Source: Lumbricus rubellus
Taxonomy: Eukaryota; Annelida; Clitellata; Crassiclitellata; Lumbricidae
Length of the DNA: 64,000 bases
NCBI GenBank assembly: GCA_945859605.1
Contig: OX243822.1
Span: 26,248,185 to 26,312,184, forward strand
Direction of reading: 5' to 3'
Shown: positions 32,632 through 41,137 of the stretch, piece after piece
Layout of the letters: every line of letters begins with the position of its first letter
How positions within the stretch are numbered: position 1 is the stretch's first letter
The notes under the pieces: generated by a model
Seen by the model: the letters and a program-made list of their open reading frames with translations, nothing else
Told to the model about the DNA's origin: nothing
Database searches by the model: none
Made by a program: the position numbers and the translations under genes

Positions 32632-33396
32632 TTAGTCATCGTATACATATAATTGCATTACCTGAATCCCTCGTGGAAGATCGTTATCCTTTGCCAGTAC
32701 TCTAACTCTGTAATATTGATACGCATCCGTAGTAGAAATATTAAAAAATGTCGGAATAGTCTCTGAAGGAGTTGAAGATGTATGTAAGTGTGCAAACACT
32801 GCTCCATCATTGCTAGCGGATAAATTCCAATAAGATACAGATACGGTTTTCAACGCAATTCTCCAAATTTTAACTGGCTCAGGACATTTAATTTGTAACC
32901 AAACAGTTTCATCTTCACCCGAAACCCAAGCTGCGTTAACATCGTCAGTGAGATTAGTGAAAGCATGGTAGGCTTTGCTTCCGGCAAAACAAGAACTGGC
33001 GCTAGCAACGAATCCTGTTACACTTACATCAGCTTCCAAGGGAGGAATATACCCAGCACGACACTTTTTCAGAGATTTATCGACGTACTTTGTAACTTGT
33101 TCATCAACGTATTTCTTATTCGTCAAATGATTATCGTTGGACGGAGATTCGTTGTGATTCGTTATCAAATCAATGGCTTGCCCCCTACTTAAAGCTTCAT
33201 CCATTCCGGCAGTCGAAGTATTCGTTACTGAGAGACCTTTTATCACATGTCCATTCATTTTTAAATTTCCAGTCGGCAGATTTGCTCCATCCAATCGAAG
33301 AAAATTAGCATTTACTTGGCTAAGAGTAACACCTCCAGCGATTACTCTTCGTGATGTTCCTCCAGCAGCGGTGTGACCAAATTTATCGATAGGCAT
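32632..33396 (-). CDS. Fibre-like protein with discoidin (F5/8C)-like head (fibre B)
   Basis: A 254-aa paralogue of the neighbouring fibre A. The first ~108 residues are nearly the same (MPIDKFGHT opening, GGVTLSQVNANFLRLDG, LTNKKYVDEQVT), and parts are almost identical at DNA level. After KYVDKSLKK the sequence changes completely to a ~145-residue domain (ASSCFAGSKAYHAFTNL, ETVWLQIKCPEPVKIWRIAL, YQYYRVRVLA, IQVMQLYVYDD) with the layout of F5/8 type C/discoidin carbohydrate- or lipid-binding beta sandwiches. Thus one anchor carries a different head. The 30-bp spacer to fibre A contains only the AT promoter-like box. It is predicted to be an alternative receptor-binding spike. Fold assignment is by pattern and should be treated as likely, not proven. 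Confidence 0.7.
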   Translation of the reverse strand: MPIDKFGHTAAGGTSRRVIAGGVTLSQVNANFLRLDGANLPTGNLKMNGHVIKGLSVTNTSTAGMDEALSRGQAIDLITNHNESPSNDNHLTNKKYVDEQVTKYVDKSLKKCRAGYIPPLEADVSVTGFVASASSCFAGSKAYHAFTNLTDDVNAAWVSGEDETVWLQIKCPEPVKIWRIALKTVSVSYWNLSASNDGAVFAHLHTSSTPSETIPTFFNISTTDAYQYYRVRVLAKDNDLPRGIQVMQLYVYDD

Positions 33397-33425
33397 TTTA
33401 TATATATATTTATATATAATAATTT

Positions 33426-33860
33426 TTAATGCAAGCCATTTATAACTTCTTGAAATTTACAACCATCGTTCATCGTCTTCTTTAAGACGTACAGACACAA
33501 ATGACCACAAAATACTTCGTTATCGGGTTGTATTCGCTCGCTGTTATATAACACTGGACGGCGTAAATACTTTATCAGTTCCAGAGGGGGAGGAAGGCCG
33601 TAACTATCGAAATATATTTTCTCATTACCGCTCTTTAAGAAAGAGCACCAATGCTGACCGGTTCCTTTAGAATCGTCTAGATTCAATATCCCACATTCAA
33701 TCCGTCTAGGTTTATTCGGCAGCTCGTCTCGCACGAAAACGCCTCTAAAATTCGGAATATTCAGCTTCTTCGCGGCATCCAATAATTCAAAATTCGTTAA
33801 CGGATGATTTGGAAGAACTACGCCTTCGACATCGATGTTTTTCACAGTTGCAGAACTCAT
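33426..33860 (-). CDS. Adenain-like (Ulp1-type) cysteine protease, PRO
   Basis: 144 aa from the preferred ATG at 33860 (an in-frame ATG four codons upstream lacks the adjacent TATAAA box). The C48/C5-type catalytic arrangement is visible: His in GTGQHWCSF, Asp in IYFDSYGLP, and Cys in NEVFCGHLCLYVL. This matches the virion maturation protease of adenoviruses and Polintons, which cleaves capsid and membrane-lytic proteins. Candidate substrates with (M/I/L)xGG-x or (M/I/L)xGx-G sites are encoded upstream at 39355-39708 and 41138-41776. It lies between the fibre genes and the DNA polymerase, all in the same direction. Confidence 0.9.
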   Translation of the reverse strand: MSSATVKNIDVEGVVLPNHPLTNFELLDAAKKLNIPNFRGVFVRDELPNKPRRIECGILNLDDSKGTGQHWCSFLKSGNEKIYFDSYGLPPPLELIKYLRRPVLYNSERIQPDNEVFCGHLCLYVLKKTMNDGCKFQEVINGLH

Positions 33861-33919
33861 TTTATATTTCATCTAAATGTTTTAAAAAGTAATTCGATTT
33901 TACTTCCTGCATTACATTA

Positions 33920-36900
33920 TTAAATAGTTTTCAACGAGTAGTGACCATATGCTAGTGTATGAATACCATCTATCATTATTACCCGTTTGTCGTCATCTGC
34001 AGATAATGCAACTTTATTAATTTCTTCTGTATAAATATCGTGATGATAAGATCTAATAACATTCATCGTTCGTTGTTGTTCTTTTTTGGTAAATAAGCAG
34101 TCTCTATAATCTTCGTGAGTAATAGTTTTCTGGACAACATTCTTCTTAATACCTTTACATTTCTTGTGCTCATCTCCAGCAGCCATCTTATAAGAATACA
34201 ACTTTGCTCGCAACCCGATAAATTCTTTTATCTGTTTCCCACTAGTTTCATCCTTGAACATTCCAATAACTTTTTTATTTACTCCAACCTCAATACCAGA
34301 TGGATGATCTCTCGGGTATTCACTCGTGTCGAATCGAGCCTTAATATCGCCTGCGATATCTGAGTAAAAGTCTTCAGTTTTAATTTCGTATGTCAAAGAA
34401 TCTGTATCGGTAAATAATAATTTAGCTCTATTTCCGTATTTATCCTTGATGTAATTGTAATGAAATTCATACATCAGCGTTTTGCTCAAGTCTAATATAC
34501 ACATGCCAAGATATATAGGTTTATTATAGTACAATTTAGTTTTTTTCATGTGAACGGCTATTAGATTTTCATCGAAAATAGTACATCTCTCATAATTAGG
34601 TTTAGCGGCTAGTTCAATAGCCCTCTCCTCTTGACACACTAACTCTACATCAACACGATTTTCAATGTTCTCACAAGTTTTTCCAAAGACACTGTTATTC
34701 ATTAATTTGAAAAAGTCTTTTTCAAAGTCATTAGTAGCTTTCGTTCTAAGAGCTGTATTTAAATCGATATACTTTTTCAACCAATCACTTTCTTCGAATA
34801 GTACACCTCTATGCACCTTTGTTATTTTCAAACCCAAGCTCTCATACAGCTTCAGATTATCGTAGTGCAGCACATACTTCTTTTTATCGTTTAAGTTTGG
34901 AATTAACTTTTTGACTTTGTTAATCTCAATGCTTTCGGGGGCTAACGGAAAATCGTTATGCAGGTCGTGTAACTCTTTAGGATATTCCAAATCAACTTCC
35001 AATATGCATGGAATACTTCTCCAATTTTTTAATTCATCTTCGTTCATCCATTTGAACCCGTGAGTAGGTAAATTTTTGATCATAGCCCATCCATATAGAT
35101 TATTCGCATCCAGGTAAGTAATAAATGTAGAATTTTCGTTACTATTGAAATCGCTCATATATTTATTATTCGCTTTCCCGTAACGATTTGATATTGTGCT
35201 CACTCCTCCTCTCATCCCTTGCCTAAGCATCAGAATCATATCATAATCATTCAATAACTCCAATTTCACGCCTGTCAATTTTAAAGCGGCATCCCAGGCT
35301 AAACCAGGAGATGTAAAATACCATGCAGGGTCAAGCGTATAGTTCTTCATACACACATCTCTAAAGTTTTCGAAAACATCGGCAAGTAACAGAACATCCG
35401 AAACGTTGTATAAATCGTGATATTCTCTGAATGTTTTGCATCCAAATTCCTTCCATACCGTTTTTGCATGCTCGTAGTCTTCATCGCTAATATTCGAATC
35501 ATTTAGCTTAGAATAGAATGCGGATTTTGGTGGTAGTTCGGTTTCATTAAAGGTAGTAAATGAATCGACGTAGTCATAAGGATATATGCCTTTTCTCAGC
35601 AAAAGATCGAGCTTCTTTCCAGTATATCGTTTCCCAATATTTTTACATTGGTCTTTGCTTAGGTTCCTCGATAAAGCATCAAGACTAGAAGCCATAAATT
35701 TAAAACTGTCGATAAAGCGCAATTCGCGCTTGACGGTAATCTCTTTTCCCTCTTTATTTACAAACTTATCAACAACGACCTCTCTGCTAAAAGATATATA
35801 CTTTTCCTCGTTATTAGGTATGCAATTAATTTTCTCTCCATTATTACCTCTCAGTTTCTTAATGAACAGATGACAATCGTACCCGGAAAGATTATGAAAC
35901 ACTACAGGGAAAAACTTGGGGACTTTATAGTTTACATTACAAATGTTATGAGCAGCCCCTCTAAATTTACCGCTAAGATGACAGTGATCTCTCACTCGGT
36001 CTTCGCCCAACGGTTTTTCACAGATATGGCATATAGTAGCTCCATCAAAACACTTCTTGTCCTCTTCTGTAAATATCATCTTCTTAGGGAATTTAAATTG
36101 ATTATATATTTGTTTTATATTCTCTTCTAGTTTATCTACAAATATTTGACCAACATCATCATCTTCGCTTTCAGCCGTAAACGTCACAGGATCTTGAGAA
36201 TATACACTATCGTCGAAACATTTTATGTGGTAACAAAAGGAGCTAGGAATATGCTTTTGATATTTATTAGTGTACGACAACTCTGGATTTGGTTGGCATG
36301 TATCGATCGGTTTTACAAAAGACTCAAAATCTGCGTAGACTATAAACGGAACCCTCATAGAATTGTTATAATTTTTAAAACTTAACATAGTTCCTTTTTC
36401 TGGCATTTCTATTTTTTGTGCGTTATGGTGTTTGCAGTACTCATTATGGTTGTTAAGCGCTTCTGTCGTTGTGAAACCATTCATACACCTTTTACAATAG
36501 TGCGCTGAATAATGCGAATTTGCTGTTCGGAACGTCATCAATCGGTTAAAATTCTTTATCCAGCAATAATGTTTTTTTTCTCCATCAGATATAAGCAAAA
36601 GATCTACACAAATATCGCTTTCACAGTTAGACAGATAAAGCGGATAGACATGTTTTTCGTAACCAAATATATTAACACTAATATTATTATTTCTCTCAAA
36701 TTTACCTATCACATTAGCATCAGTCGCTACCGGAAACTCAATACCACTCCAATTAAGTTTTTTCGATTGTTCTTTCAAAGCTTTCGTTATTTTTTCCGGA
36801 TTTTTTACAACCGGATTCAAAGCTCTAGTGATACACCATTTGAAACATTCTTCGTCGTCGTTTTTCATATTTATAATAGCCTTTTTATTAGCTAAGAAGC

Positions 36901-37585
36901 TGGGAAGTGGAATGTAAGAACTACCTCTTAAGGGGGTATATTTTACCGTATTTATATCTAATTTTACAACAGCTTTAAATCTCCAATTACTTCCTTGCAT
37001 CTGAAAACTAGCAATAGACTCCATGATTTTATCCTTCTTTCTGCTGTATATTTCATTCAAGTCGGTTGCTTCTAAAATAACTTCTGCCCTGGAAACGAAT
37101 GGTATATCCTCAGAAGTCACTATTCCAGATTTCATATCTACTCGTTCCATAGTACAAGTAAGAACCAAATTAGTCTTTGTCTGGCGATTGTTCGACAACA
37201 GATTAACTACCTGCGGTCTAACGAAATCAAGAAACGAAGAGGCGTCCATTCCATTAATTCCATCTATTCTATACTGCTTGGTGAATCCTTTAATAGCCGA
37301 CGCCGTTTCTCGAATTTTAATTTTATCAAATATCCTAGAAACAGTTGACTTCAATGATTCTAGTTTTTCATTAACCTCTGCTTGTTCAGGCACATAACTA
37401 AGTAGCCAATCCGCAAAATCATTTATTTTAGCTCTAACCCTATTTTTGTATTTTCTCTTAGGCGCTACTGGTTTGTATTTACCAGGTGTAGACGTAAGCG
37501 TAGGAACCTTAATGTCAGGAACCGGCGAGTCGAGCAAGTGTTCAACATGGTTCATGTTTCTTAAACTACTTTTCTTTAAATCCAT
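33920..37585 (-). CDS. Protein-primed family B DNA polymerase, pPolB
   Basis: 1221 aa, a full-length Polinton polymerase. The 3'-5' exonuclease motifs are seen as VYADFES (Exo I), FHNLSGYDCHLF (Exo II) and YNVSDVLLLAD (Exo III). Polymerase motifs are YLDANNLYGWAM (motif A), KLMNNSVFGKT (motif B) and FTDTDSLTYEI (motif C), followed by a GLRAKLYSY KxY-type motif. Two cysteine/histidine clusters are present: a C2H2-like finger (HYCKRCMNGFTTTEALNNH) and an endonuclease VII-like insert (CHICEKPL then RDHCHLSGKFRGAAH) that is common in Polinton polymerases. The ~400-residue N-terminal extension presumably contributes the terminal-protein/priming region. It would replicate the element from its inverted termini. 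The ATG at 37585 follows GATAAA. Confidence 0.97.
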   Translation of the reverse strand: MDLKKSSLRNMNHVEHLLDSPVPDIKVPTLTSTPGKYKPVAPKRKYKNRVRAKINDFADWLLSYVPEQAEVNEKLESLKSTVSRIFDKIKIRETASAIKGFTKQYRIDGINGMDASSFLDFVRPQVVNLLSNNRQTKTNLVLTCTMERVDMKSGIVTSEDIPFVSRAEVILEATDLNEIYSRKKDKIMESIASFQMQGSNWRFKAVVKLDINTVKYTPLRGSSYIPLPSFLANKKAIINMKNDDEECFKWCITRALNPVVKNPEKITKALKEQSKKLNWSGIEFPVATDANVIGKFERNNNISVNIFGYEKHVYPLYLSNCESDICVDLLLISDGEKKHYCWIKNFNRLMTFRTANSHYSAHYCKRCMNGFTTTEALNNHNEYCKHHNAQKIEMPEKGTMLSFKNYNNSMRVPFIVYADFESFVKPIDTCQPNPELSYTNKYQKHIPSSFCYHIKCFDDSVYSQDPVTFTAESEDDDVGQIFVDKLEENIKQIYNQFKFPKKMIFTEEDKKCFDGATICHICEKPLGEDRVRDHCHLSGKFRGAAHNICNVNYKVPKFFPVVFHNLSGYDCHLFIKKLRGNNGEKINCIPNNEEKYISFSREVVVDKFVNKEGKEITVKRELRFIDSFKFMASSLDALSRNLSKDQCKNIGKRYTGKKLDLLLRKGIYPYDYVDSFTTFNETELPPKSAFYSKLNDSNISDEDYEHAKTVWKEFGCKTFREYHDLYNVSDVLLLADVFENFRDVCMKNYTLDPAWYFTSPGLAWDAALKLTGVKLELLNDYDMILMLRQGMRGGVSTISNRYGKANNKYMSDFNSNENSTFITYLDANNLYGWAMIKNLPTHGFKWMNEDELKNWRSIPCILEVDLEYPKELHDLHNDFPLAPESIEINKVKKLIPNLNDKKKYVLHYDNLKLYESLGLKITKVHRGVLFEESDWLKKYIDLNTALRTKATNDFEKDFFKLMNNSVFGKTCENIENRVDVELVCQEERAIELAAKPNYERCTIFDENLIAVHMKKTKLYYNKPIYLGMCILDLSKTLMYEFHYNYIKDKYGNRAKLLFTDTDSLTYEIKTEDFYSDIAGDIKARFDTSEYPRDHPSGIEVGVNKKVIGMFKDETSGKQIKEFIGLRAKLYSYKMAAGDEHKKCKGIKKNVVQKTITHEDYRDCLFTKKEQQRTMNVIRSYHHDIYTEEINKVALSADDDKRVIMIDGIHTLAYGHYSLKTI

Positions 37586-37673
37586 TTTATCTTACCACGC
37601 AAAAATATTAAAACATGTGAGATCGAAGATCCACTTATCTGTGAGATCGAAGATCCACTAATTTCATATCATT
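37586..37673. repeat. Spacer with duplicated copy of a capsid-gene repeat
   Basis: Two tandem units of GTGAGATCGAAGATCCACT (about 37618-37662) occur between the polymerase and the SAP-like gene. The same sequence occurs as the coding repeat for ISGSSIS units at 41345-41400 in the capsid cement gene, so a fragment of that gene has been copied into this spacer. Confidence 0.75.
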
Positions 37674-38003
37674 TTATCTCTCGAACACTTTAATTTCGTA
37701 TCTATCTCTCCAGACATTTCCGTTATGATAAGCTATTATGCCAGCACTCTGACCATACGCCTTAGCAGCTTTATACATCGATGGATACGAGGTAACAACG
37801 CCAGTCTCTCGATCTATAATATCTACTCTTCTCGGTTGTTTCCTGATACTACCCAGCGTGTCATGTCGATATGACACAGACTTGTAGTCCGTCGGAAGAA
37901 TATTCTTTTCAATCAATACAGCTATCATTTGAGGTTTGTTGAGATGCGAAGTGCCTGTAACATCGTGATGCTTGGCTAACATTCTAAGCTCTGGTAGCTT
38001 CAT
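37674..38003 (-). CDS. SAP-like/NUMOD-like small DNA-binding protein
   Basis: 109 aa. Residues ~1-35 (KLPELRMLAKHHDV then KPQMIAVLIEK) resemble a SAP or Rho-N helix-extension-helix used for DNA binding. Residues ~58-105 (VDIIDRETGVVTSYPSMYKAAKAYG then SAGIIAYH) resemble the NUMOD1-type helix-turn-helix module found beside homing endonucleases and in phage proteins. It could serve as a DNA-packaging or transcription factor. The gene is 16 bp beyond the MCP stop, in the same direction. Both domain calls rest on short patterns. Confidence 0.5.
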   Translation of the reverse strand: MKLPELRMLAKHHDVTGTSHLNKPQMIAVLIEKNILPTDYKSVSYRHDTLGSIRKQPRRVDIIDRETGVVTSYPSMYKAAKAYGQSAGIIAYHNGNVWRDRYEIKVFER

Positions 38004-38019
38004 AATATATAAGTATTCT

Positions 38020-39318
38020 TTAAATCAATTTTCCATACACAACACTCATTTTCTGCCCATCCGATTGGAACTGCAGCAACCTATCTGAAATTACGACAGC
38101 ATACGCTTCTGTGTCGGCTGGCACTGCTGCATTGAAAAGAGCCTTAATCTGAATATCAACGACTGACGATTTCAAACGCTCGGATTGTTTGCTTACATCG
38201 AACACGAACAACGGGTATAATTCTTTATAATCTACAGGTGTTATATTGCTTTGGGTAATCAACTTATCCATACCATAGAATTTTTGACTAAAGGAGGACG
38301 CGTCTCTGTACGCTCTGGAGAATTGTTGATTAGGAAACGACAGGTTATGATCGACAGCTGGATATCTTTCTTGATTCATCATCACATATATGTTCTTGAG
38401 ATCGCAGTGATTAAATAGCGACGGATTACTTTCCTGATTACCGCTACGGTCCGTCTGAAATCCTACGATGATATATCTAGGTTTCTCAGGTGATGTTTTT
38501 ACGCTAAGACGCCAACTGAAACTTGTCGACTGAGGAACCGTTATTGTGTCGCATTGACGAGCTCTATACGCAACTGGCAACGTTAATTTTGATTCAATCG
38601 TCTTATACAACTGCATTCGTTCCATATCGGAAGGAATAACGTGTGGAATAAACCATGAAATTCTGTTTATCGCAACTTTTCCAGCAGCTGCAGCGTTATC
38701 TCGGAATATTGCATCATCGTCGGCTTTACGAACTAATGTCAGCGTCTGTTTGAAGCCGTAAATAATCTTGTCGTAATCATCGCAAAACCCGAAAATATGC
38801 TTCAACGGAACAATAAAGCTGAACATTCCTTTAGTGTTTGGTTTGCGAATGAGAAAGCTTTGTCTAGTGGCAAATCCGGGGTTATCCGCAATAACAGCAG
38901 TCGCTCCAGTGTCTTTATACCACAGCTGATTTAAGCCTTGAGTCAGCTGAAAATCGTTTGGATACGTAAGTAAACCGAGCATCGTTGTAGCTTGACCCGG
39001 ATGAAATAGCGTTTCGATTTCTTGATTAGATAACTGATAGGATATTTGACTGAATAGATACATAAGCCCATTATTCGTAAGAGCGACTAAATCGGCGTTA
39101 ACGTATGCGGTGTCATCGGCTTTAATTAGTCTTCCATCGAATTGTAGATATGATTCTGCTGGGTGACTGTATAAGTCTTGTAATTCAATATTTATTCTTA
39201 TTTCACCAGAACTGTTAAGGTTAGTTCTCGCTACAGGTTCGTACTCGTGCCATTCGTATCGCTCGATACCTTCATCGATCAATGGTTGCTCTGTGAATCT
39301 TAGAATATCGGATTGCAT
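38020..39318 (-). CDS. Major capsid protein, double jelly-roll
   Basis: 432 aa from the ATG at 39318, which directly follows GTATTATAAA (an in-frame ATG four codons upstream is less likely). The protein matches the Polinton/adintovirus double-jelly-roll capsid type: an N-terminal ILRFTEQPLIDEGI stretch, the FSFIVPLKHIFGFCDDYDKI segment with the following YGFKQTLTLVRKADDD, and a second barrel region ending near the C-terminus. The length is somewhat short of 450-600 aa capsid proteins but complete, with no internal stops. It would form the hexons of the icosahedral shell together with the penton-like protein at 41801-42574. Confidence 0.88.
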   Translation of the reverse strand: MQSDILRFTEQPLIDEGIERYEWHEYEPVARTNLNSSGEIRINIELQDLYSHPAESYLQFDGRLIKADDTAYVNADLVALTNNGLMYLFSQISYQLSNQEIETLFHPGQATTMLGLLTYPNDFQLTQGLNQLWYKDTGATAVIADNPGFATRQSFLIRKPNTKGMFSFIVPLKHIFGFCDDYDKIIYGFKQTLTLVRKADDDAIFRDNAAAAGKVAINRISWFIPHVIPSDMERMQLYKTIESKLTLPVAYRARQCDTITVPQSTSFSWRLSVKTSPEKPRYIIVGFQTDRSGNQESNPSLFNHCDLKNIYVMMNQERYPAVDHNLSFPNQQFSRAYRDASSFSQKFYGMDKLITQSNITPVDYKELYPLFVFDVSKQSERLKSSVVDIQIKALFNAAVPADTEAYAVVISDRLLQFQSDGQKMSVVYGKLI

Positions 39319-39354
39319 TTTATAATACATATATTTTTAAATAAGAAAATTATT

Positions 39355-39708
39355 TTAAGCCATTTTCAAACCACCTCCGTTTAAGCGTTTTACGAGATCT
39401 TGAATTCTAATAGCTCCTCCCGTCATTTGCGGATTCGATTCTAGTAATCTAGCTAGAATGACTTTAGTTTCCTGAGTTATAGGCTGCTGAACGGTGGTTG
39501 GTTGGAGTATCTTATTGAGTAATCGTTTTCCAACGTCGATCGCCTTATCCTTAGCAACACTCCCAATCTCTTTGACGGCTGTGCTCGCAATTTGTTTGGC
39601 TGCATTCGATGTCAGTAGTCTCTTGAGAAATCCTGCAATGGAATCGAATATTCCTGCTCCACCGACAACGTGTACTTTTTTATAACTTCTTCTCGCAACG
39701 ACCAGCAT
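39355..39708 (-). CDS. pX/pVI-like capsid cement protein with amphipathic helix
   Basis: 117 aa, basic. A short N-terminal leader ends in HVVGG followed by AGIFDSIAGFLKRLL, an amphipathic helix typical of membrane-active peptides in adenovirus pVI and Polinton pX-like proteins. Two other glycine pairs, PQMTGG|A and RLNGG|G near the C-terminus, fit the adenain consensus (M/I/L)xGG-x. It is predicted to be a minor virion protein released by the element's own protease to disrupt membranes during entry. The spacer to the next gene contains a 20-bp tandem repeat (ATCATCAATTTTTAAATTAG). Confidence 0.65.
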   Translation of the reverse strand: MLVVARRSYKKVHVVGGAGIFDSIAGFLKRLLTSNAAKQIASTAVKEIGSVAKDKAIDVGKRLLNKILQPTTVQQPITQETKVILARLLESNPQMTGGAIRIQDLVKRLNGGGLKMA

Positions 39709-39750
39709 TTCTATATCATCAATTTTTAAATTAGATCATCAATTTTTAAA

Positions 39751-40650
39751 TTAGATCATCAATTTTTTATATTCATCTTTGGATATCACTCCCTGTCTCA
39801 GTAACTCATCCGTCATACCTACAATTTCATTTCTTACTCCTGTATTTCCCGCTTTGTAGCTATATATTCGCAACTCTAATTGTTTTACTAATTCGTTAGG
39901 ATCTGAAGGAATGGTAATTATTCCGCTTCCTGTTTTACCTCTTAACTTCATGTAATCGTCCCATATGGGTTTTATTATCTTTGCATATTTTACACTTCTA
40001 GACGATTTAGGTTTGTTTGGTTTATTTGGCTGACTCATGGCATTCGTTTTAATTAGAATCTCGGCGTATTCTTCGAGATCACGATTATCATAAATTGAAC
40101 TGTTTGGACTAGCTAACGTTAACAATTCCCATAATCCTGGAGTTCCTTGATAAGTTGTGGTTCCAACTGTAATATCATTTCCTTGGATTGAGGCTTCGCT
40201 GTCACCGATGTAGAATTTTCCATCTCTTGATCTTAATCCGAATGTTGTGTCCACAAGTCTTTTATCAGAAGCATATTTTTTAAGGTATTCAACTGCAATA
40301 TTTCCTAATTCTAACCTTCTAATGTCTTCTACTGGGTCATCGTCATCGTACGCCTCTATAGACGGATACTGGGGAAATTGAATAGTTTTCAACGAATCTG
40401 GAAGTGATTTTAGAGCGAGTGATGTTGCTGCAGAGTTATCTTTTATTGTCGACAGCAAAGCGTTTTGTTCTTTTGAAATTGCTGATTGAGAGTCGACTAT
40501 TGGTTTGTAGATTTTCGTTAATTCTCGTTGAAGTCCAAGATCGTCTATTCTCTCTGAAAGAAAGTTTTGTTTAATGTTTTTTTTCGTTTTTAAAAACTCT
40601 TCGATAATAAAATCTCTTTTTGCAGGATCGCTAATTTTCAGTAGTGACAT
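39751..40650 (-). CDS. Conserved Polinton hypothetical protein (299 aa)
   Basis: The N-terminal ~95 residues are helical and charged. A DDDDP acidic patch precedes a compact central domain (FGLRSRDGKFYIGDSEASI, TTYQGTPGLWELLTLASP, EYAEILIKTNAM), and a C-terminal helical tail contains a K-rich linker. The YxGTxGLWELL...Y..IL..TNA signature looks like one recurring in proteins of cnidarian and other invertebrate Polintons and their relics. No function is known to me; its position among virion genes suggests a structural or assembly role. ATG at 40650 follows ATAATAAAAAA. Confidence 0.6.
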   Translation of the reverse strand: MSLLKISDPAKRDFIIEEFLKTKKNIKQNFLSERIDDLGLQRELTKIYKPIVDSQSAISKEQNALLSTIKDNSAATSLALKSLPDSLKTIQFPQYPSIEAYDDDDPVEDIRRLELGNIAVEYLKKYASDKRLVDTTFGLRSRDGKFYIGDSEASIQGNDITVGTTTYQGTPGLWELLTLASPNSSIYDNRDLEEYAEILIKTNAMSQPNKPNKPKSSRSVKYAKIIKPIWDDYMKLRGKTGSGIITIPSDPNELVKQLELRIYSYKAGNTGVRNEIVGMTDELLRQGVISKDEYKKLMI

Positions 40651-40734
40651 TTTTTTATTATAAGTATAATGTTTAAAACGTAACGTAAAACATAACGTAA
40701 AACGTAAACGTAAAACATAACGTAAAACGACACG
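40651..40734. repeat. AACGTAAAACAT tandem repeat spacer
   Basis: Five to six imperfect AACGTAAAAC(AT) units lie between the hypothetical gene and the dUTPase-like gene; some of them cover the region just downstream of the latter's stop. Confidence 0.8.
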
Positions 40735-41121
40735 TTATGCATCGTAGTAATTAACATAACATATGGAGTCTTTTTCGTTTATAGTAACTGGTGAATCGGA
40801 GTTGTTTTGAATTGTAATTATTATATCCTCTGCGTCCTCTAGGACTGTACCATCTTGAAGGCTAAGTCTGAGTTGTTTCAACTTCTGTCTAAGAGAGACT
40901 AGACACATTCCACTGGTCATTCGGACTCCAAGGCCTACTTCTACTGTAATATTTGTCTTTGGTTCAATCGTTATCGCTTGCTGAGCAAAAATCTCATATC
41001 TGTCGCCTGCTCGTTGTCTTGCAGGAGCGTGAGTGACCACTTTAGGCAACCAAATTATTGTACTCACACGAGGCTTCCGTTTGGTGATAAATTTGTGTAT
41101 TGGGTGACCGTATCCAGACAT
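40735..41121 (-). CDS. dUTPase-fold protein, catalytic motifs degraded
   Basis: 128 aa. The order of segments follows trimeric dUTPases: GDRYEIFAQQAITI (position of motif 1), VEVGLGVRMTSGMCLVSLR (position of motif 2), LSLQDGTVLEDAEDIII (position of motif 3) and NNSDSPVTINEKDSICYV (the final beta strands). The catalytic Asp/Tyr context of motif 3 (GxIDxxYRG) and the Ser-Gly of motif 2 are not preserved, and the C-terminal glycine-rich motif 5 is missing. It is therefore likely a repurposed, non-catalytic dUTPase fold, perhaps a capsid decoration or regulatory protein. The fold call is based on pattern only. Confidence 0.55.
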   Translation of the reverse strand: MSGYGHPIHKFITKRKPRVSTIIWLPKVVTHAPARQRAGDRYEIFAQQAITIEPKTNITVEVGLGVRMTSGMCLVSLRQKLKQLRLSLQDGTVLEDAEDIIITIQNNSDSPVTINEKDSICYVNYYDA

Positions 41122-41137
41122 TTATATAAGTGGTTTT

